Source: DATFKA01 sp042095835 (GTDB lineage: Bacteria; Bacteroidota; Bacteroidia; Chitinophagales; Saprospiraceae). From it: a stretch of DNA of 27,467 bases. The DNA is taken from contig JBELML010000082.1 of NCBI GenBank assembly GCA_042095835.1, positions 1-27,467 of the forward strand, read 5' to 3'. Each line of letters begins with the position of its first letter. Position 1 is the first letter of the stretch. Position numbers and translations under genes: made by a program. This document shows positions 25,901 to 27,467 of this stretch, piece by piece. The notes beneath the pieces were generated by a model that saw nothing but the letters and a program-made list of their open reading frames with translations, searched no databases and was not told where the DNA came from.

Positions 25901-26105
25901 TATTTTCACCTCTGGTAAAGGCCTGGTAGATGGTTCTTTCTACCGACTTCCAGCTTGGGGATGTTATACTTTGGATGGAAAAAACATTGAAAAGACAGGT
26001 GTTGCACCAGATATCGAAGTACGCGAAACACTCAAAGATCGATTAGATGGCAATGATCCTCAGCTAGCACGTGCCATTGAGGAAATCATGAAACAATTGA
26101 AGTAG
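22977..26105 (+). CDS. Tricorn-like S41 family protease with beta-propeller and PDZ domains
   Basis: A Sec signal peptide (residues 1-21, ending LLAQ) precedes beta-propeller repeats at about 25-560, marked by TolB-like blades (SVSPNGQEVVFS, KISPDGQWIAFS, DISPDGEKFCFVS, FVSPDGKYIYFTTNR). An acidic insertion EEKEEEDS lies near 540. A C1-like region follows, then a PDZ domain (~752-832) and the S41 catalytic core. Catalytic residues correspond to tricorn: Ser731-His732 (NTSHFGF), nucleophile Ser949 (LSDAEM) and Glu1005 (EKTGVAPD). Archaeal tricorn trims proteasome products in the cytosol; in Bacteroidota these secreted versions probably degrade peptides in the periplasm. At 1042 residues it is near the family length. 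It stands alone on its strand. Confidence 0.95.
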   Translation: MNRKITLSYVFAVLAFQLLAQTSPVYFADYPSVSPNGQEVVFSYDADLWKVGIDGGLATRITAMEGAETNAKISPDGQWIAFSNGQYQNVDVYLVSIDGGTVKRLTFHQAPDFVSTWSWDSQTIYFTSNRYNRITTYGVSIEGGTPQRLFEHYFNNVHNIAFHPNGQEVLFNESWESSNFVNRKGYVGAFNPEIKSYNLSTKNYQELTNYEGKDLWPIFDRNGNLYYTSDAYNKEYNLYTLNNGKPTRLTKFEASLKYPSISADGSTIVFQKEYQIWKYDTKSKRTKLVPIQVVRNNTLAKTQNFNTNNNISDFDISPDGEKFCFVSRGELFVSDAKGKFVKQIPTRTDGRVLEVHWLTDNKTILFNQTTGGYQNWFTVAADGSAAEQQHTSDLANNRNLTFNSDRSQAVYLSGREEVRIMDLENMSSSLLCKKELWGFYNDLPYFTPDDQHIIFSAYENFEREIYLCNIATKQVNNLTNTAVTEASPFVSPDGKYIYFTTNRTKPSYPYGLRDADLYRMAVQDFDQPFKSDRYDALFQEKEEKEEEDSTKQEMAWEIDQAGLMQRLERVGPSFGTQFGAYVIQKGDKTTLVYSSNHDEGSNNLWTTVIEPFERPKTKKIEGARTGNYNLKTAKQKYYTLVRGKINEINLGSHKVSAIDIDYTFRRNLRDEFHQMFFETWANLEENFYSGDFHGLDWPATRDEYAQYLGYVNNRGDLRLMTNDMLGELNTSHFGFRSSGKEENTYYTDRTLATGILFKNDAPYTVERIVAKTPAAKHGKDIQAGDRLVAVNGKQVETSQNRNQYFVQPSYDEELTLTFARAGEQHDVKLHPVNYFSVRNALYDEWEAQCQQIVDSKGQKRIAYVHMKNMTNGELQRFLHDMVSEGQQRDALILDLRWNTGGNVHDDVLQFLAQKPYLQWKFRDGALTPQSNFGPAVKPIILLTNEQSLSDAEMTAAGFKELGLGTIIGTETYRWIIFTSGKGLVDGSFYRLPAWGCYTLDGKNIEKTGVAPDIEVRETLKDRLDGNDPQLARAIEEIMKQLK

Positions 26106-26119
26106 ACTTTGGCTTTGAG

Positions 26120-26246
26120 ACTGGGAACTGGGGGAGCGGGGGACTGGGAGACATGGGAGACCAGGAGACTTTGGGACGGGGGACCAAGGGACTGGGAGAC
26201 AGGGAGACGGAGAGGCATGAGTCACACGGTCCCAAGGTCACACGTT
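26120..26246 (+). repeat. Degenerate G-rich octamer array with G-quadruplex potential
   Basis: Twelve consecutive units fit the pattern AC-N-N-GGG-R (for example ACTGGGAG, ACCAGGAG, ACTTTGGG, ACCAAGGG, ACAGGGAG) from 26120 to 26214. Unit lengths are 7, 8, 8, 8, 9, 8, 8, 7, 8, 8, 8, 8. Four more octamers, with GTCACACG repeated at a 16-bp interval, carry the period to 26246. Bases 26123-26148 have four G-tracts of 3-5 with loops of 4, 3 and 3, a classical quadruplex pattern. Non-coding: the frame through it is short, repetitive and unlike any protein. Confidence 0.75.
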
Positions 26247-26287
26247 GTAGTAAAACCGATCTCATCTAAGTTTCTCAAAATTAGTAT

Positions 26288-27415
26288 ATGAATTTATCAG
26301 AAAAAACAAAAATCAATTTAACAAGCGGAGCATTTTTAATTGGAATTATACTAATCCTACTTTTAGTTGGTGAAATTATTGTGCCTTTTATTTTAGCAAT
26401 CTTCATCGCTTACCTTCTAAATCCCTTTATTCTTAAAATAAAAAAGTGGATTAAGAACAGAAATTTGGCTGTCACTAGTTTTCTTCTAATTTGTACTCTT
26501 TTTTTTCTAGGAGTTCTATTCTTTCTAGGAGGACACATAGTTAAAGACACAAATCGACTTGTCTCTTCCGTGAACATTTTTGTTGATAAATATGACAAAG
26601 AAGTAAATGATACCAAGGAAAATGTTTCCAACTTTCTTTATGAAATATATGAAAGTGAAACGATTCAAAGCAAAATCACAATCAGCGACACTCTAAGCAT
26701 TGAAGAAAATAAAGAAGATTTATTAACTTCTTTGGAAAGTGTGTATTCATTTTTTCTCGACAACTCGGAGACTCAAGTGGATAAAATAAACCAATCAGAC
26801 CAAAAGCCCTGGAGTTGGTTTTACATATTAATTTACACCATACTGTATACAGTAATCATTTTATATACTTATGATTATTTTCAGGAGACATACACCAAAT
26901 ATTTTGACAGAAATAAGCCAAATAGATCAGATAACATTTGGCAGAAGTTCAATGAAGTATTCATGAAATACTTCAAGCAACGAACTAAAGTTGTGTTGAT
27001 CAATATTATAATTTTTATTGTCTCATTTTCAGTAATAAATTTACCTGGAGCAATTGTTATTGGTGTTATCTCAGGATTATTGACCTATGCTTCGCAATTT
27101 CATTATTTCAGTCTACCAATGACCATTGTAGGTTGTTGGGTTCTATCCATTGAGCATGATTACAGCTTCTTTTTGTTTTTTGGAATTGTTCTTTTAATTT
27201 ATGTTCTAGTATCTATATTAGAAGAAACTCTATTTCTCTCAAAAATCATGAATAGCGTGAATGGAATGAACTCAGCGGTGACCATTCTGGCATTTGCCCT
27301 ATCGATTCATATTTTTGGGTCCTTTGTTGGGACTGTTGTTGCACTACCTTTAACTCAACTGATACTGATTTTGCTGGATCGGCATTTATTACATCTAAAA
27401 AAACAGTCGCAGTAA
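26288..27415 (+). CDS. AI-2E/PerM family multi-pass membrane protein
   Basis: A 375-residue integral membrane protein of the AI-2E transporter (PerM, UPF0118) family. Visible hydrophobic segments include ~12-32, 34-51, 63-84, ~180-200 and a cluster of helices between ~240 and 370. A long hydrophilic, charged loop (~85-175) follows the third helix, as is usual. The C-terminal region (TLFLSKIMNSVNGMNSAV ... FGSFVGTVVALPLTQLIL) matches the conserved family end. Reported roles vary (autoinducer-2 export, sodium/proton antiport, permease), so substrate is open. The gene is markedly more AT-rich than its neighbours: I counted 13 G/C in 60 bases at 27001-27060, against 25 in 60 at 25561-25620. It directly follows the G-rich octamer array. 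No downstream terminator is seen before the window ends. Confidence 0.85.
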   Translation: MNLSEKTKINLTSGAFLIGIILILLLVGEIIVPFILAIFIAYLLNPFILKIKKWIKNRNLAVTSFLLICTLFFLGVLFFLGGHIVKDTNRLVSSVNIFVDKYDKEVNDTKENVSNFLYEIYESETIQSKITISDTLSIEENKEDLLTSLESVYSFFLDNSETQVDKINQSDQKPWSWFYILIYTILYTVIILYTYDYFQETYTKYFDRNKPNRSDNIWQKFNEVFMKYFKQRTKVVLINIIIFIVSFSVINLPGAIVIGVISGLLTYASQFHYFSLPMTIVGCWVLSIEHDYSFFLFFGIVLLIYVLVSILEETLFLSKIMNSVNGMNSAVTILAFALSIHIFGSFVGTVVALPLTQLILILLDRHLLHLKKQSQ

Positions 27416-27467
27416 CTAAGGAATGGGGCATTAATAAAGTATACAAGATTTACGCAGGTATTTTGCT

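Noticed and set aside
22977..26105. Tricorn-like gene as a TolB translocation component
   Set aside because: The TolB-like blades are shared propeller repeats; the PDZ and intact S41 catalytic residues define a protease.
26120..26246. G-rich array considered as CRISPR
   Set aside because: Units are about 8 bp, degenerate and contiguous, with no spacers and no cas genes nearby.
26109..26291. 60-residue frame through the G-rich array
   Set aside because: Its product is a repetitive DWET/GR-type translation of the octamers with no independent support.

Overview
The window looks like a stretch of chromosome from a Bacteroidota bacterium, most likely Saprospiria-like (Lewinella/Haliscomenobacter relatives). 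The evidence is a type IX secretion C-terminal sorting domain, Bacteroidota-style lipoproteins, TAnnTTTG-like promoter boxes, the lack of clear Shine-Dalgarno sequences, a TPR-sensor kinase/LytTR regulator pair and a tricorn-type S41 protease. Nothing indicates a plasmid, phage, insertion sequence, CRISPR array, rRNA or tRNA. Genus-level placement is inference.

Layout. 1-1032: 3' part of a glycine-rich surface protein with a T9SS sorting domain. 1176-2662: a lipoprotein serine hydrolase of the beta-lactamase fold and a small two-helix membrane protein. 2741-5917 (minus): an operon of TPR histidine kinase then LytTR response regulator. It is divergent from 6117-10325, a 1402-residue secreted protein with a coiled coil and three tandem PLAT-like domains. 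10416-10970 (minus): an ExbD/TolR protein without an ExbB partner. 11234-13477: a HisKA sensor kinase and OmpR-type regulator pair closed by a good terminator. 13753-15155: pyrD (class 2 dihydroorotate dehydrogenase) and a MazG-like nucleotide pyrophosphohydrolase. 15330-15910 (minus): a RelE/ParE-type toxin-antitoxin pair. 16009-18030 (minus): uvrB. 18249-19136: a PlsC-like acyltransferase, convergent with a lipoprotein sulfatase (19142-20728, minus). 20939-22791 (minus): two SDR enzymes in one operon. 22977-26105: tricorn-like protease. 26288-27415: an AT-rich AI-2E/PerM-family membrane protein.

How the genes relate. Most are housekeeping or generic accessory genes rather than one pathway. 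The two kinase/regulator pairs are the clear functional units. The TPR-kinase operon shares a 199-bp divergent intergenic region with the giant PLAT protein, so a regulatory link is plausible but unproven. No stretch longer than 300 bp lacks a gene.

The least ordinary material is in the short gaps: a 78-bp ERIC-like imperfect palindrome before pyrD; a degenerate G-rich octamer array with quadruplex potential between the last two genes and a smaller octamer array before the acyltransferase; a compact three-way-junction fold between convergent genes at 2678-2731; and several strong hairpins. I did not find a convincing new multi-gene system. The best protein-level novelty is the PLAT-domain giant.
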